Part shown: positions 1 to 9,975 of the stretch, one piece after another | Layout of the letters: each line of letters begins with the position of its first letter | Position numbering within the stretch: the first letter of the stretch is position 1 | Assembly (NCBI GenBank): GCA_018398805.1 | Contig: JAGFBZ010000708.1 | Span: 1,302,001 to 1,366,000, forward strand | Direction: 5' to 3' | Length of the DNA stretch: 64,000 nt | DNA from: Hirundichthys speculiger | Taxonomy: Eukaryota > Chordata > Actinopteri > Beloniformes > Exocoetidae | The notes under the pieces: generated by a model | Told to the model about the DNA's origin: nothing | The model's input: the letters and a program-made list of their open reading frames with translations, nothing else | The model's database searches: none | Position numbers and translations under genes: made by a program

Positions 1-477
1 TACTCCGTCGTAGGTTCTTTAGGTTAGGTAAGAAAAAAAAATAGATGGAAAGTAGGAAGTAGAGGTGGGTAAACGGCAATACAATCACCATTTTTTATAT
101 GTATCTATATATGAAGGGTTATGCAGAGTCTGATCAAGGCACTTTGTGCGACATTCAGTGACAAACAGGTATGTTAACTGATTTTCTGCATTAATTTGCC
201 ATAAAAATGTGAAGTAAACTTTATCTATGTCACACTAGTTGACAAATACAAAGTGCCTAAGATAATAAAAGATAACTTGTCGTGTGTTTTTTGAACACAT
301 CTATCAAACAGTCATCCAACAGCCAAAGCTGGGTCACTGATAAAGGTAAAAGTCACTTAAGCCTTGCAGTTAATAGCTGATTGAAGCTCTTTAATCATTT
401 AAGAAGCTCTTTCAGAAGCTCCATTTTTTTTCTTTTTCTTTACAGAATTGCTTCAACTTGGACAAATTAGCGGGACT
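1..477. other. Unrecognised AT-rich sequence
   Basis: I see no gene, RNA or clearly bounded repeat here. The segment may be the decayed outer part of the Tc1-like relic that follows, but no terminal repeat could be placed. Confidence 0.3.
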
Positions 478-720
478 TCAGGAGTGACGGCCGCTTGTGG
501 TCATTACACAACATCTCTGTGGCACTAAGGTCTGGGTTCTGACTGAGTCTCTCCAAAATGCTGATTTTTTTCTTTCTGTAGCCATCATGTGATGGATTTG
601 ACATCCATGCTTGGAGTGATTGTCCTGCTGCATCAGCCACCAGCTACTAATCTGCAGCTGGTGGACTGCCTGCCTGACTGACTGACGCTTCACTGTTGCT
701 GAGCTTGGCCTGTCATTGTG
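478..720 (-). pseudogene. Decayed Tc1/mariner transposase fragment
   Basis: The reverse strand encodes a short stretch with the string LMQQDNHSKHG. This resembles the Tc1-family motif QQDNDPKH, which holds the second catalytic aspartate of the DDE triad. Downstream, WRDSVRTQ and neighbouring frames resemble the family's stretch of serine, asparagine, proline and aspartate that follows, but indels shift the frame and no complete domain survives. The piece is about 70 codons, against about 340 for a whole Tc1 transposase. The N-terminal helix-turn-helix and the third catalytic residue were not found. It is a dead relic; family membership is inferred from this one motif and its surroundings. Confidence 0.55.
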
Positions 721-839
721 CTGAAGAAGGACAGAGAGTCTTCTTCCTGCAACCTAAAATCTAGAACAGTCTTCCAGAAGATGTAAGACAAGACTCAACT
801 CTGACAAAGTTCAGATCCAGGCAGAGAACAGGTCTGTTT

Positions 840-1020
840 AGATGTGAACATGACAACGGATTTTATCTGCACTCTTCATTTTCAATTTAATTTATTTTTC
901 TTTAAAATTCATTTTTAATTTAATTTATTAATGATTATTTTTCTGCTTGTATGGAATGATTCTATTTGCCTTCTTGTGATTGTATGCATCTGTAAAGCAC
1001 TTTGAATTGGCTCGTCAGGG
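840..1020 (+). repeat. Possible LINE 3'-end remnant
   Basis: AT-rich sequence ending in a 'gtaaagcactttgaattg' string. The same kind of string closes the L2 LINE copy at 49.3 kb (taaagcaccttgaattg). This suggests an old L2-type 3' end. No coding part remains. Confidence 0.4.
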
Positions 1021-2040
1021 CATAAAATTAGTATTTTTACCAAGTAGCCCCTGGCTAGCAGGTTTTTGAAGTTGGTAGCCAGCTAGTAATTTTGGTCGCC
1101 AGTGTTTTTCGTCTCGACTGCTGACATCATCATGGATTCTCAACGGCTTCAACGGCCTCTAGCATCTGTAGTAGACATTTCTCCAGCACATCCTCAGTAA
1201 ACCCATCAGGGAAACACTATTGTACTAGTGTGATATTATGAAACATCTGCACCACCTCACTATATCTGCCAGGAGATCTAAGCTTCCTGGAGAAAAACTG
1301 GAATCTGCATGAAAGAAGCAACAAGTTTGGAAGTCTGTTTAACAGTCATGCAGTAGCTTTTTTTGCTCACATGAAGTCCCACAGTGGTTTGACATTTTAG
1401 ACTCCCAGCATGTTACAGACTTGAAACAGACTTACTTGTACTGTTAATACTACATTTGAATTTTCAACAGCCAAAATATGAACTCAGACCACCTAGCAAC
1501 AATGCAAACACAATTTGGAATTATCATTTATAAAAGGCAAATGTACGAAAGTTACTTGTCCTATGCTGCATGTGAGTTATATCATGTATATTGTTCTGTT
1601 TGTTTTACCTCTGTGTGTGTGTGTCTCTGTGAAATGGACAAAAAACCCAGCTAATTCAGCTATTTTTTCATTACATTAAACATAAGATAAAATCATCTCG
1701 TGTATCACCTTTCAGAACGAGGGAAACAGAGTTGTACTGGTAATTCCCATCCCCTGTCGTCTTAATGGGTCTCAACTCTTTGTATTTTGATGGCAACAAC
1801 CGAAAAAAGTGTTGGTTTCAGGAGAAAATCTCATAACAAATTAAACAATTTAGCACTGCAGTTAGTTGTCAGTATGATGGGGGGGAGGGGATGACAGACA
1901 GAATTTCAATAGGACATTTCATCAGTTCACTATTGTTTTATTTTAAATGGGTTTTTTAATCAATGTCAATATGATCAAGAATAGCATGTGGGTCTACCTA
2001 TATAATGTATATATGATGATAGAAAAGTTTTGACAGATCA
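1021..2040. other. No recognisable feature
   Basis: No long reading frame, RNA or bounded repeat is visible. A stretch near 1030-1110 shares words with 9700-9800 (a 'gggcataaaat'-like string and 'ttggtcgcc'), hinting at a degenerate dispersed repeat. Confidence 0.3.
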
Positions 2041-2097
2041 CGTATGAAAAACCCCTGTTATCGCCAACTATCGCTACATTTCAGAAGCCTTTACAAG

Positions 2098-2167
2098 CCT
2101 GTGTTGTAAGCCAGCCTGGCCCTTTCAGGGGAGTAGCCTGATGGGTAATGTAGTTTGTGAGGTGCAG
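2098..2167 (+). repeat. Left remnant of a pogo-like element broken by the giant palindrome
   Basis: The sequence around 2104-2160 (agccagcctggcccttt, then gatgggtaatgtagt) matches the interior of the pogo-like copies at 52.3-53.0 and 58.6-59.0 kb. The matching continuation reappears on the far side of the palindrome at about 9297-9530. The palindrome therefore lies inside an older, diverged copy of this family. Confidence 0.6.
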
Positions 2168-2360
2168 GTGTTCCGGGAAATATGGGGACGCCGGGAAATT
2201 TGGGGCCACTTCCATATTTGGCAGAAGGGGGCGCGGCCTGAAGCGCCGCAGAAAGCCGGCCACGGGCAGTCGGGGCCCCATTAGGGGGGGTTCCAAACAT
2301 GTCGCTGCAGTGTCAATGGAGGTTTCAGGTTGTGTCATTGTTATGGATCAATATTGGCCG

Positions 2361-4950
2361 GCTTTAGTGTCTTTCATAAGTGGGGACCAAAAATCCCGGA
2401 AAATTTGGAACCCGGGATATTAGAACTAACATTCTCTTCTCAAAATCACGTTTTAACTGCTTACCTGACATTTTTGAGACATCAACAGAACATTTTGAGT
2501 CGTTTTCAAAGGTTTGCATCCAAATGCTGTCATATTTCATCACTTTATTGTCTTTCATAAGGGGGGACCAAAAATCCCGGGATATTTGGGTCCCCCCATT
2601 AGAACTAACATTCTCTTCTCAAAATCACGTTTTTACTGCTTACCTGACATTTTTGTGACATCAACAGAACATTTTGAGTCGTGTTCAAAGGTTTGCATCC
2701 AACTTGCTGTCATATTTCATCGCTTTAGTGTCTTTCATAAGGGGGGACCAAAAATCCCGGGATATTTGGGTCCCCCCATTAGAACTAACATTCTCTTCTC
2801 AAAATCACGTTTTTACTGCTTACCTGACATTTTTGAGACATCAACAGAACATTTTGAGTCGCGTTCAAAGGTTTGCATCAAACATGATGTCATATTTCAT
2901 CGCTTTAGTGTCTTTCATGAGGGGGGACCAAAAATCCCGGGAAATTTGGAACCCGGGATATTTGGGTCCCCCCGTTAGAACTAACATTCTCTTCTCAAAA
3001 TCACGTTTTTACTGCTTACCTGACATTTTTGAGACATCAACAGAACATTTTGAGTCGCGTTCAAAGGTTTGCATCCAACATGATGTCATATTTCATCGCT
3101 TTAGTGTCTTTCATAAGCAGGGACCAAAAATCCTGGGAAATTTGGAACCCGGGATATTTGGGTCCCCCCATTAGAACTAACATTCTCTTCTCAAAATCAA
3201 GTTTTTACTGCTTACCTGACATTTTTGAGACATCAACAGAACATTTTGAGTCGCGTTCAAAGGTTTGCATCAAACATGCTGTCATATTTCATCACTTTAG
3301 TGTCTTTCATAAGTGGGGACCAAAAATCCCGGGATATTTGGAACCCGGGATATTTGGGTCCCCCCGTTAGAACTAACATTCTCTTCTCAAAATCACGTTT
3401 TTACTGCTTACCTGACATTTTTGAGACATCAACAGAACATTTGAGTCGCGTTCAAAAGTTTGCTTCCAACATGCTGTCATATTTCATCACTTTATTGTCT
3501 TTCATAAGGGGGGACCAAAAATCCCGGGATATTTGGGTCCCCCCATTAGAACTAAAATTCTCTTCCCAAAATCACGTTTTTACTGCTTACCTGACATTTT
3601 TGAGACATCAACAGAACATTTGAGTCGCGTTCAAAGGTTTGCTTCCAACATGCTGTCATATTTCATCACTTTATTGTCTTTCATAAGGGGGGACCAAAAA
3701 TCCCGGGATATTTGGGTCCCCCCCATTAGAACTAACATTCTCTTCTCAAAATCACGTTTTTACTGCTTACCTGACATTTTTGAGACATCAACAGAACATT
3801 TTGAGTCGCGTTCAAAGGTTTGCATCAAACATGCTGTCATATTTCATCGCTTTAGTGTCTTTCATAAGCAGGGACCAAAAATCCCGGGAAATTTGGAACC
3901 CGGGATATTTGGGTCCCCCTGTTAGAACTAACATTCTCTTCTCAAAATCACGTTTTTACTGCTTACCTGACATTTTTGAGACATCAACAGAACATTTTGA
4001 GTCGCGTTCAAAGGTTTGCATCAAACATGCTGTCATATTTCATCATTTTAGTGTCTTTCATAAGGGGGGACCAAAAATCCCGGGATATTTGGGTCCCCCC
4101 ATTAGAACTATACACATTCTCTTCTCAAAATCACGTTTTTACTGCTTACCTGACATTTTTGAGACATTAACAGAACATTTTGAGTCGCGTTCAAAGGCTT
4201 GCATCCAACATGCTGTCATATTTCATCACTTTATTGTCTTTCATAAGTGGGGACCAAACATCCCGGGATATTTGGAACCCGGGATATTTGGGTCCCCCCA
4301 TTAGAACTAACATTCTCTTCTCAAAATCACGTTTTTACTGCTTACCTGACATTTTTGAGACATCAACAGAACATTTTGAGTCGCGTTTAAAGGCTTGCAT
4401 CCAACATGATGTCATATTTCATCGCTTTAGTGTCTTTCATAAGTGGGGACCAAAAATCCCGGGATATTTGGAACCCGGGATATTTGGGTCCCGCCGTTAG
4501 AACTAACATTCTCTTCTCAAAATCACGTTTTCACTGCTTACCTGACATTTTTGAGACATCAACAGAACATTTGAGTCACGTTCAAAGGTTTGCATCCAAA
4601 AAGATGTCATATTTCATCGCTTTATTGTCTTTCATAAGGGGGGACCAAAAATCCCGGGATATTTGGGTCCCCCCATTAGAACTAACATTCTCTTCTCAAA
4701 ATCACGTTTTCACTGCTTACCTGACATTTTTGAGACATCAACAGAACATTTTGAGTCGTTTTCAAAGGTTTGCATCCAAATGCTGTCATATTTCATCACT
4801 TTATTGTCTTTCATAAGGGGGGACCAAAAATCCCGGGATATTTGGGTCCCCCCCATTAGAACTAACATTCTCTTCTCAAAATCACGTTTTTACTGCTTAC
4901 CTGACATTTTTGAGACATCAACAGAACATTTGAGTCGCGTTCAAAGGTTT
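2361..4950 (+). repeat. Left-arm tandem array, 180/196-bp units
   Basis: About 14 unit boundaries are marked by a near-palindrome centred on CCCGGG and flanked by ggggggacc and ggtcccccc. Boundaries at 2561, 2741 and 2921 are exactly 180 bp apart. Units of 196 bp carry an extra 16-bp copy of the cccgggatatttgg word. Each unit reads cttacctgac on this strand, which is a strong splice donor (caggtaag) on the other strand. Many overlapping reading frames here simply translate the repeat. Confidence 0.9.
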
Positions 4951-6372
4951 AATCACAATGTCTACTACCTTACAGAAGTACAGGAAGAATCATCAAACCC
5001 TGGACCAAGTCAGCCAGCTGCGATGAAGAGGCCACGCCCTGGACCAAGTCAGCCAGCTGTGAAGAGGCCACGCCCTGGACCAAGTCAGCCAGCTGCTATG
5101 AAGAGGCCACGCCCTGGACCAAGTCAGCCAGCTGCTATGAAGAGGCCACGCCCTGGACCAAGTCAGCCAGCTGCTATGAAGAGGCCACGCCCTGGACCAA
5201 GTCAGCCAGCTGCTATGAAGAGGCCACGCCCTGGACCAAGTCAGCCAGCTGCTATGAAGAGGCCACGCCCTGGACCAAGTCAAGCCCAGCCCTGGACCCA
5301 AGCTGCGATGAAGAGGCCACGCCTTGGACCAAGTCAGCCAGCTGTGAAGAGGCCACGCCCTGGACCAAGTCAGCCAGCTGCTATGAAGAGGCCACGCCCT
5401 GGACCAAGTCAGCCAGCTGCTATGCAGAGGCCACGCCCTGGACCAAGTCAGCCAGCTGCTATGAAGAGGCCACGCCCTGGACCAAGTCAGCCAGCTGCTA
5501 TGAAGAGGCCACGCCCTGGACCAAGTCAGCCAGCTGTGAAGAGGCCACGCCCTGGACCAAGTCAGCCAGCTGCGATGAAGAGGCCACGCCCTGGACCAAG
5601 TCAGCCAGCTGCTATGAAGAGGCCACGCCCTGGACCAAGTCAGCCAGCTGTGAAGAGGCCACGCCCTGGACCAAGTCAGCCAGCTGTGAAGAGGCCACGC
5701 CCTGGACCAAGTCAGCCAGCGGCGATGAAGAGGCCACGCCCTGGACCAAGTCAGCCAGCTGTGAAGAGGCCAAGCCTGACCAAGTCAGCCAGCTGCTATG
5801 AGAGGCCACGCCCTGGACCAAGTCAGCCAGCTGCTATGAAGAGGCCACGCCCTGGACCAAGTCAGCCAGCTGTGAAGAGGCCACGCCCTGGACCAAGTCA
5901 GCCAGCTGCGATGAAGAGGCCACGCCCTGGACCAAGTCAGCCAGCTGTGAAGAGGCCACGCCCTGGACCAAGTCAGCCAGCGGCGACGAAGAGGCCACAC
6001 CCTGGACCAAGTCAGCCAGTTGCGATGAAGAGACCACGCCTGACCCTAAAGCCCCATTATCCATTCACATTAAAGTTCAAAACAAAGCAAATAACGAGGT
6101 GCCAGGGATGCCTGGGAACGATCGACCATGACCCTTCCCCAGCCAACCTGGTAATAGGGCATTACGATAGCTACCCGTACTTTGCTAAAGCAAAGGGTGA
6201 AATGCAACCTGGGTGGAAAAAAGGCTATTTCCACACAAATTTTTCTTGTTTGAAAGCAAAGAATCCAGACTTTCAGGGAGATGAGGTCGTTGTTCCACTG
6301 GATATGATGAAAGACCTTACACCAGAACATATACAATATTGCGAAAGACATGGAATACACCTGAATACTTAA
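4663..6372 (+). CDS. Repeat-rich basic protein with C-terminal CX2C...HX4C module, probable last exon
   Basis: The open frame is 569 codons, but its first about 96 residues only translate the arm repeat, so that ATG is doubtful. A good splice acceptor (tctactaccttacag, ending about 4975) suggests the real exon begins near 4976 with EVQEESSNPGPSQP. Residues about 112-460 are 26 copies of GPSQPAAMKRPRP or the 12-residue form GPSQPAVKRPRP. Clustered KRPRP motifs could act as nuclear targeting or nucleic-acid binding signals. The last about 109 residues are unique and hold Cys480, Cys483, His524 and Cys529, spaced CX2C-X40-HX4C like a zinc-binding fold, with YFHTNFSC around the last pair. Similar CX2C...HX4C tails occur, as I recall, in some uncharacterised fish and cnidarian repeat proteins; I cannot name the family. 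The frame survives compensating indels in the repeat (5760-5810). Function is unknown. Confidence 0.55.
   Translation: MGPPIRTNILFSKSRFHCLPDIFETSTEHFESFSKVCIQMLSYFITLLSFIRGDQKSRDIWVPPIRTNILFSKSRFYCLPDIFETSTEHLSRVQRFNHNVYYLTEVQEESSNPGPSQPAAMKRPRPGPSQPAVKRPRPGPSQPAAMKRPRPGPSQPAAMKRPRPGPSQPAAMKRPRPGPSQPAAMKRPRPGPSQPAAMKRPRPGPSQAQPWTQAAMKRPRLGPSQPAVKRPRPGPSQPAAMKRPRPGPSQPAAMQRPRPGPSQPAAMKRPRPGPSQPAAMKRPRPGPSQPAVKRPRPGPSQPAAMKRPRPGPSQPAAMKRPRPGPSQPAVKRPRPGPSQPAVKRPRPGPSQPAAMKRPRPGPSQPAVKRPSLTKSASCYERPRPGPSQPAAMKRPRPGPSQPAVKRPRPGPSQPAAMKRPRPGPSQPAVKRPRPGPSQPAATKRPHPGPSQPVAMKRPRLTLKPHYPFTLKFKTKQITRCQGCLGTIDHDPSPANLVIGHYDSYPYFAKAKGEMQPGWKKGYFHTNFSCLKAKNPDFQGDEVVVPLDMMKDLTPEHIQYCERHGIHLNT
4960..4975 (+). 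other. Candidate 3' splice site for the palindrome gene
   Basis: A pyrimidine-rich run ending in ttacag lies right after the last left-arm repeat unit and just before unique coding sequence. It would remove the repeat-encoded N-terminus from the 569-codon frame. No matching upstream exon could be proven. Confidence 0.4.
4998..6046 (+). repeat. Coding minisatellite, 36/39-bp units
   Basis: Twenty-six units of 39 bp (GPSQPAAMKRPRP) or 36 bp (GPSQPAVKRPRP) are arranged head to tail. One unit carries an in-frame insertion (about 5281-5310). Another carries a 2-bp plus a 1-bp deletion that together restore the frame (about 5768-5803). Antisense frames are also open, but only as shadows of the repeat. 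Confidence 0.9.
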
Positions 6373-6685
6373 ATCCGTGTGCTGGGCCTGGACCCTTTTG
6401 AAATGATTCTCTTGTTACTACAGTAGCTAACTGGCTACATGTAATTGTGTTGTTAGATTGATTGTTAGAACACTCTACCACTGTTCTAGGAAAGTAGCTG
6501 GTCCGGGAGTCTGGCTGACTCTGTTTTTTTCATGTGATGAAATTTCAACAAAAATCAGAATTGTAGGTCAGTACAGGAAATGATACACTATAATTCTGTT
6601 ATACCCTTCCTTAACATATACGGTGCAGCCTTTTTCATCTCCTGATATGCAAGATTTCATGTTCTGAATCAACTCCAAAATGCTC

Positions 6686-6691
6686 AATAAA
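6686..6691 (+). terminator. Polyadenylation signal of the palindrome gene
   Basis: AATAAA stands 314 bp after the TAA stop at 6370-6372 and is followed by T-rich sequence, before the right-arm array begins. Position and strand fit a 3' UTR for the upstream frame. Confidence 0.55.
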
Positions 6692-6816
6692 AGACATTTT
6701 CTTCCTAGTTGTTCAATGTAACTCAAAACGATCTGTTGGTGTCTCAATTTGTCAGGTTTATTTTTTTATTTATTTGTCAGGTTTGCAGTATGTAAAGTGG
6801 TGTTAAGAAAAGATTG

Positions 6817-9050
6817 TACCCAAATATCCCGGGATTTTTGGTCCCCCCTTATGAAAGACACTAAAGCGATGAAATATGACAGCATGTTGGATGCAAACAT
6901 TTGAACGCGACTCAAAATGTTCTGTTGATGTCACAAAAATGTCAGGTAAGCAGTGAAAACGTGATTTTGGGAAGAGAATTTTAGTTCTAATGGGGGGGAC
7001 CCAAATATCCCGGGATTTTTGGTCCCCCCTTATGAAAGACAATAAAGCGATGAAATATGACAGCATGTTTGATGCAAACCTTTGAACGCGACTCAAAATG
7101 TTCTGTTGATGTCTCAAAAATGTCAGGTAAGCAGTAAAAACGTGATTTTGAGCCAAGAATGTTAGTTCTAATGGGGGGGACCCAAATATCCCGGGATTTT
7201 TGGTCCCCCCTTATGAAAGACACTAAAGCGATGAAATATGACATCTATTTTGGGTGCAAACCTTTGAATGCGACTCAAAATGTTCTGTTGATGTCTCAAA
7301 AATGTCAGGTAAGCAGTAAAAACGTGACGTTTTTGAGCCGAGAATGTTAGTTCTAATGGGGGGGACCCAAATATCCCGGGATTTTTGGTCCCCCCTTATG
7401 AAAGACACTAAAGCGATGAAATATGACATCTATTTTGGGTGCAAACCTTTGAATGCGACTCAAAATGTTCTGTTGATGTCTCAAAAATGTCAGGTAAGCA
7501 GTAAAAACGTGATTTTGGGAAGAGAATTTTAGTTCTAATGGGGGGGACCCAAATATCCCGGGTTCCAAATATCCCGGGATTTTTGGTCCCCACTTATGAA
7601 AGACAATAAAGTGATGAAATATGACATCTTTTTGGGTGCAAACCTTTGAATGCGACTCAAAATGTTCTGTTGATGTCTCAAAAATGTCAGGTAAGCAGTA
7701 AAAACGTGATTTTGAGCCGAGAATGTTAGTTCTAATGGGGGGGACCCAAATATCCCGGGATTTTTGGTCCCCCCTTATGAAAGACACTAAAGCGATGAAA
7801 TATGACATCTATTTTGGGTGCAAACCTTTGAATGCGACTCAAAATGTTCTGTTGATGTCTCAAAAATGTCAGGTAAGCAGTAAAAACGTGATTTTGGGAA
7901 GAGAATTTTAGTTCTAATGGGGGGGACCCAAATATCCCGGGATTTTTGGTGCCCCCTTATGAAAGACAATAAAGTGATGAAATATGACAGCATGTTGGAT
8001 GCAAACCTTTGAACGCGACTCAAATGTTCTGTTGATGTCTCAAAAATGTCAGGTAAGCAGTAAAATCGTGATTTTGAGAAGAGAATGTTAGTTCTAATGG
8101 GGGGGACCCAAATATCCCGGGTTCCAAATTTCCCGGGATTTTTGGTCCCCACTTATGAAAGACACTAAAGCGACGAAATATGACATCTTTTTGGGTGCAA
8201 ACCTTTGAATGCGACTCAAAATGTTCTGTTGATGTCTCAAAAATGTCAGGTAAGCAGTGAAAACGTGATTTTGAGAAGAGAATGTTAGTTCTAATGGGGG
8301 GACCCAAATATCCCGGGATTTTTGGTCCCCCCTTATGAAAGACACTAAAGCGATGAAATATGACAGCATGTTTGATGCAAGCCTTTGAACGCGACTCAAA
8401 ATGTTCTGTTGATGTCTCAAAAATGTCAGGTAAGCAGTAAAAACGTGATTTTGAGAAGAGAATGTTAGTTCTAATGGGGGGACCCAAATATCCCGGGATT
8501 TTTGGTCCCCCCTTATGAAAGACAATAAAGCGATGAAATATGACATCTTTTTGGATGCAAACCTTTGAACGCGACACAAATGTTCTGTTGATGTCTCAAA
8601 AATGTCAGGTAAGCAGTAAAAACGTGATTTTGAGAAGAGAATGTTAGTTCTAATGGGGGGACCCAAATATCCCGGGATTTTTGGTCCCCCCTTATGAAAG
8701 ACACTAAAGCGATGAAATATGACAGCAAGTTGGATGCAAACCTTTGAACACGACTCAAAATGTTCTGTTGATGTCACAAAAATGTCAGGTAAGCAGTAAA
8801 AACGTGATTTTGAGAAGAGAATGTTAGTTCTAATGGGGGGACCCAAATATCCCGGGATTTTTGGTCCCCCCTTATGAAAGACAATAAAGTGATGAAATAT
8901 GACAGCATTTGGATGCAAACCTTTGAAAACGACTCAAAATGTTCTGTTGATGTCTCAAAAATGTCAGGTAAGCAGTTAAAACGTGATTTTGAGAAGAGAA
9001 TGTTAGTTCTAATATCCCGGGTTCCAAATTTTCCGGGATTTTTGGTCCCC
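6817..9050 (-). repeat. Right-arm tandem array, 180/196-bp units
   Basis: The inverse of the left array, with about 13 unit boundaries again marked by a CCCGGG-centred palindrome. Here each unit carries caggtaagcag on the + strand, a strong splice-donor match pointing out of the element. The outer units mirror the left arm closely. Inner units include local variants with ggtaagcagtaaaaacgtga and a 'gggtgcaaac' form not seen in the left arm, showing separate amplification. Confidence 0.9.
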
Positions 9051-9276
9051 ACTTATGAAAGACACTAAAGCCGGCCAATATTGATCCATAACAATGACAC
9101 AACCTGAAACCTCCATTGACACTGCAGCGACATGTTTGGAACCCCCCCTAATGGGGCCCCGACTGCCCGTGGCCGGCTTTCTGCGGTGCTTCAGGCCACG
9201 CCCCCTTCTGCCAAATATGGAAGTGACCCCGGAAGTGGCCCCAAATTTCCCGGCGCCCCCATATTTCCCGGAACAC

Positions 9277-9545
9277 AGGCAGCTGAACGGAGCAAGTGAA
9301 GCGAGCATGAGCAGCGGCCGAGTGTTATGGATTTACATCCTTCGTTGACTGACAGGAGCCAAATACAGACTGTATAACGTTGTCATTTCCTGAATAAAGT
9401 GCCGTTCAGAGCAGAAAAAACGGACTTTTCTTTCGTTTTCACTGGCGTGTTACCTGCTTGTCACGAGCCTGTAATAGCACAGTACGGCGGTTTCCCTGCT
9501 ACGGTTCAGAGACCAGAGGCCTTACGGTAACACATGAAAGAGCAT
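9277..9545 (+). repeat. Right remnant of the interrupted pogo-like element
   Basis: The order of words (gagcat, agcagc, atttacat, caggagcc, gaataaagt, ggttcagagaccagaggc) parallels the pogo-like copy at 52.59-52.83 kb over about 240 bp. This is the continuation of the fragment at 2098-2167, on the far side of the palindrome. Confidence 0.65.
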
Positions 9546-9811
9546 TTTGATGTGATACAATGTGCACCCAAAACATGGCAACTTTTCGCCAAATAAACTT
9601 TGTTTCTAAATTATTAAGATATGTTTGCCTTGGTGACACATGACAAATGTGCAGAAATCATAGAAAAACTTTTTTTTTTTTCTAAGTTGAAGGTGGATTT
9701 TTTTGGCCCTCGCTACTGGCGACAAGGCAGGAAAAAATGGTTGAAATGGTCAAATTCTGGTTGCATTTGGCGACCAGTTGGTTGCGATTTTATGCCCTGC
9801 TTGTGTACGAA
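9546..9811. other. No recognisable feature
   Basis: AT-rich sequence with a T-run at 9669-9681. The part near 9700-9800 shares words with 1030-1110, suggesting a degenerate repeat. Confidence 0.3.
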
Positions 9812-9975
9812 TTGACCCTTCGGTAAGCACCGCCCCCTTCCTAGTTACTGTTGCTAGGTCGGACAATCTTGCTGCTCCTGCGTTAAGGACTGTGTTTGTT
9901 CGCTATATTTCTGATGTGTATCATCAGTGTTAATATTATACAATAATAACGCCATGGTGGAATATTGCTGCTGTT
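9812..9975 (+). repeat. Dispersed repeat, copy 1
   Basis: About 150 bp (from 'acccttcggtaagcaccgcc' through 'atcatcagtgttaatattata') are nearly identical to 20425-20572. Termini and class are unknown. Confidence 0.65.

Larger units (their letters stand above)
2168..9276. mobile_element. Giant palindromic (foldback-like) element with one internal gene-like frame
   Basis: Two long inverted arms face each other: 2168-4950 (about 2.8 kb) and 6817-9276 (about 2.5 kb). The outer about 190-210 bp of each arm is unique sequence beginning with gtgttccgggaaatatgggg. The rest is a tandem array of 180-bp units, some lengthened to 196 bp. The outermost units of both arms correspond almost base for base, with identical 92-residue translations at 2380-2658 and 8774-9052. 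The inner units differ in order. The 1.87-kb centre holds one reading frame, a plausible splice acceptor and a polyadenylation signal. No DDE transposase, helicase or polymerase is visible, so it is probably non-autonomous or of an unrecognised class. Long arms with internal tandem repeats resemble foldback elements and the Galileo group of P elements, but that is analogy only. No clean target duplication was found. Confidence 0.8.

Noticed and set aside
2361..4816. Many 64-174-codon frames over the left and right arm arrays
   Set aside because: They repeat the same translated 180-bp unit in shifting frames with no independent coding signal.
4993..6064. Several antisense frames (tryptophan/serine- or leucine/alanine-rich) across the GPSQP repeat
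   Set aside because: They are shadows of the coding minisatellite. The + frame alone continues into a unique domain, a stop and a polyadenylation signal.
2361..9050. CRISPR-like regular repeats
   Set aside because: Units are 180-196 bp and contiguous with no unique spacers, and the genome is clearly eukaryotic.
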